Of a DNA stretch of 20,480 bases, positions 20,432 to 20,480 are shown piece after piece (within the stretch, counting starts at the first letter, position 1; every line of letters starts with the position of its first letter). Below the pieces are notes generated by a model. That model made no database searches. It saw only the letters and a list, made by a program, of their open reading frames with translations, and was not told where the DNA came from. This stretch comes from Candidatus Albibeggiatoa sp. nov. BB20 (GTDB taxonomy: Bacteria; Pseudomonadota; Gammaproteobacteria; Beggiatoales; Beggiatoaceae). Position numbers and translations under genes: made by a program. Location of the stretch: contig JADGDW010000075.1 of the NCBI GenBank assembly GCA_016744725.1, forward strand, positions 1 to 20,480, given 5' to 3'.

Positions 20432-20480
20432 ATGCAGAAATGGTCAAAACGCAATTTAAACCACACATACTTACAATACC
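20432..20480 (+). CDS. Start of an unidentified gene running off the right edge
   Basis: ATG 20432 opens a frame (MQKWSKRNLNHTYLQY) that is open to the window edge. It lies 52 bases after the ABC ATPase stop; a purine-rich GAGTAAGAG precedes it at 14 to 6 bases. Two-component ABC systems often have the permease next, but no membrane segment is visible in these 16 residues. The very short frame that overlaps the ABC stop (ATG 20378) ends after 12 codons and is not a gene. Confidence 0.35.
   Translation, partial: MQKWSKRNLNHTYLQY

Noticed and set aside
1..20480. CRISPR array, tRNA/rRNA gene, phage or toxin-antitoxin module
   Set aside because: No regularly spaced direct repeats, no tRNA-like cloverleaf or CCA end, and no matching protein families were found on either strand.

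Overview
The window looks like part of the chromosome of an AT-rich gammaproteobacterium. Protein types such as CysE, CcoG, a PhaR/thiolase pair, an E. coli-type NADP isocitrate dehydrogenase and a Wza/Wzc-like export pair fit a Thiotrichales/Beggiatoa-like lineage. That placement is inference from gene content and base composition; no rRNA or other phylogenetic marker is present. There are no tRNAs, CRISPR arrays, intact insertion sequences or phage genes.

Layout. (a) 1-2400, minus strand: the first codons of a gene leaving the left edge, a 437-bp spacer, cysE (serine O-acetyltransferase), and a GT4 glycosyltransferase whose upstream DNA is a short AT-rich repeat. (b) 2868-4262: ccoG, a polyferredoxin for cbb3 oxidase/copper handling, followed by a strong hairpin and copy 1 of a 116-bp MITE-like element. 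(c) 4798-5568, minus strand: a slipin (SPFH/band 7) with its own intrinsic terminator. (d) 5860-7623: an isocitrate dehydrogenase fused to a C-terminal pair of CBS domains, with a strong Shine-Dalgarno site and a terminator hairpin. (e) 7766-14005, plus strand: an M50 site-2-type protease, a STAS protein, a Wza-like outer-membrane polysaccharide export lipoprotein, a Wzc-like co-polymerase with a damaged kinase domain, a GT4 glycosyltransferase and a periplasmic mono-haem DUF3365 protein. The four genes from STAS to glycosyltransferase form the core of an exopolysaccharide locus. (f) 14056-15883, minus strand: phaR and an acetyl-CoA acetyltransferase (likely phaA), i.e. polyhydroxybutyrate metabolism, with inverted repeats and TGC-rich palindromes around them. 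(g) 16061-17221, minus: bioF. (h) 17587-20480, plus: argE, an unknown membrane-anchored protein, copy 2 of the MITE-like element, an ABC ATPase, and the start of a further gene.

Most of the window is ordinary metabolism. The points most worth attention are the isocitrate dehydrogenase-CBS fusion, which suggests nucleotide control of a TCA-cycle branch enzyme in a genome region that also encodes carbon storage; the Wzc-like protein that lacks the P-loop lysine and both Walker A' aspartates; the STAS protein without the usual serine; and two 116-bp copies of a palindromic element with TIRs. I do not see a clear new defence or mobile system.
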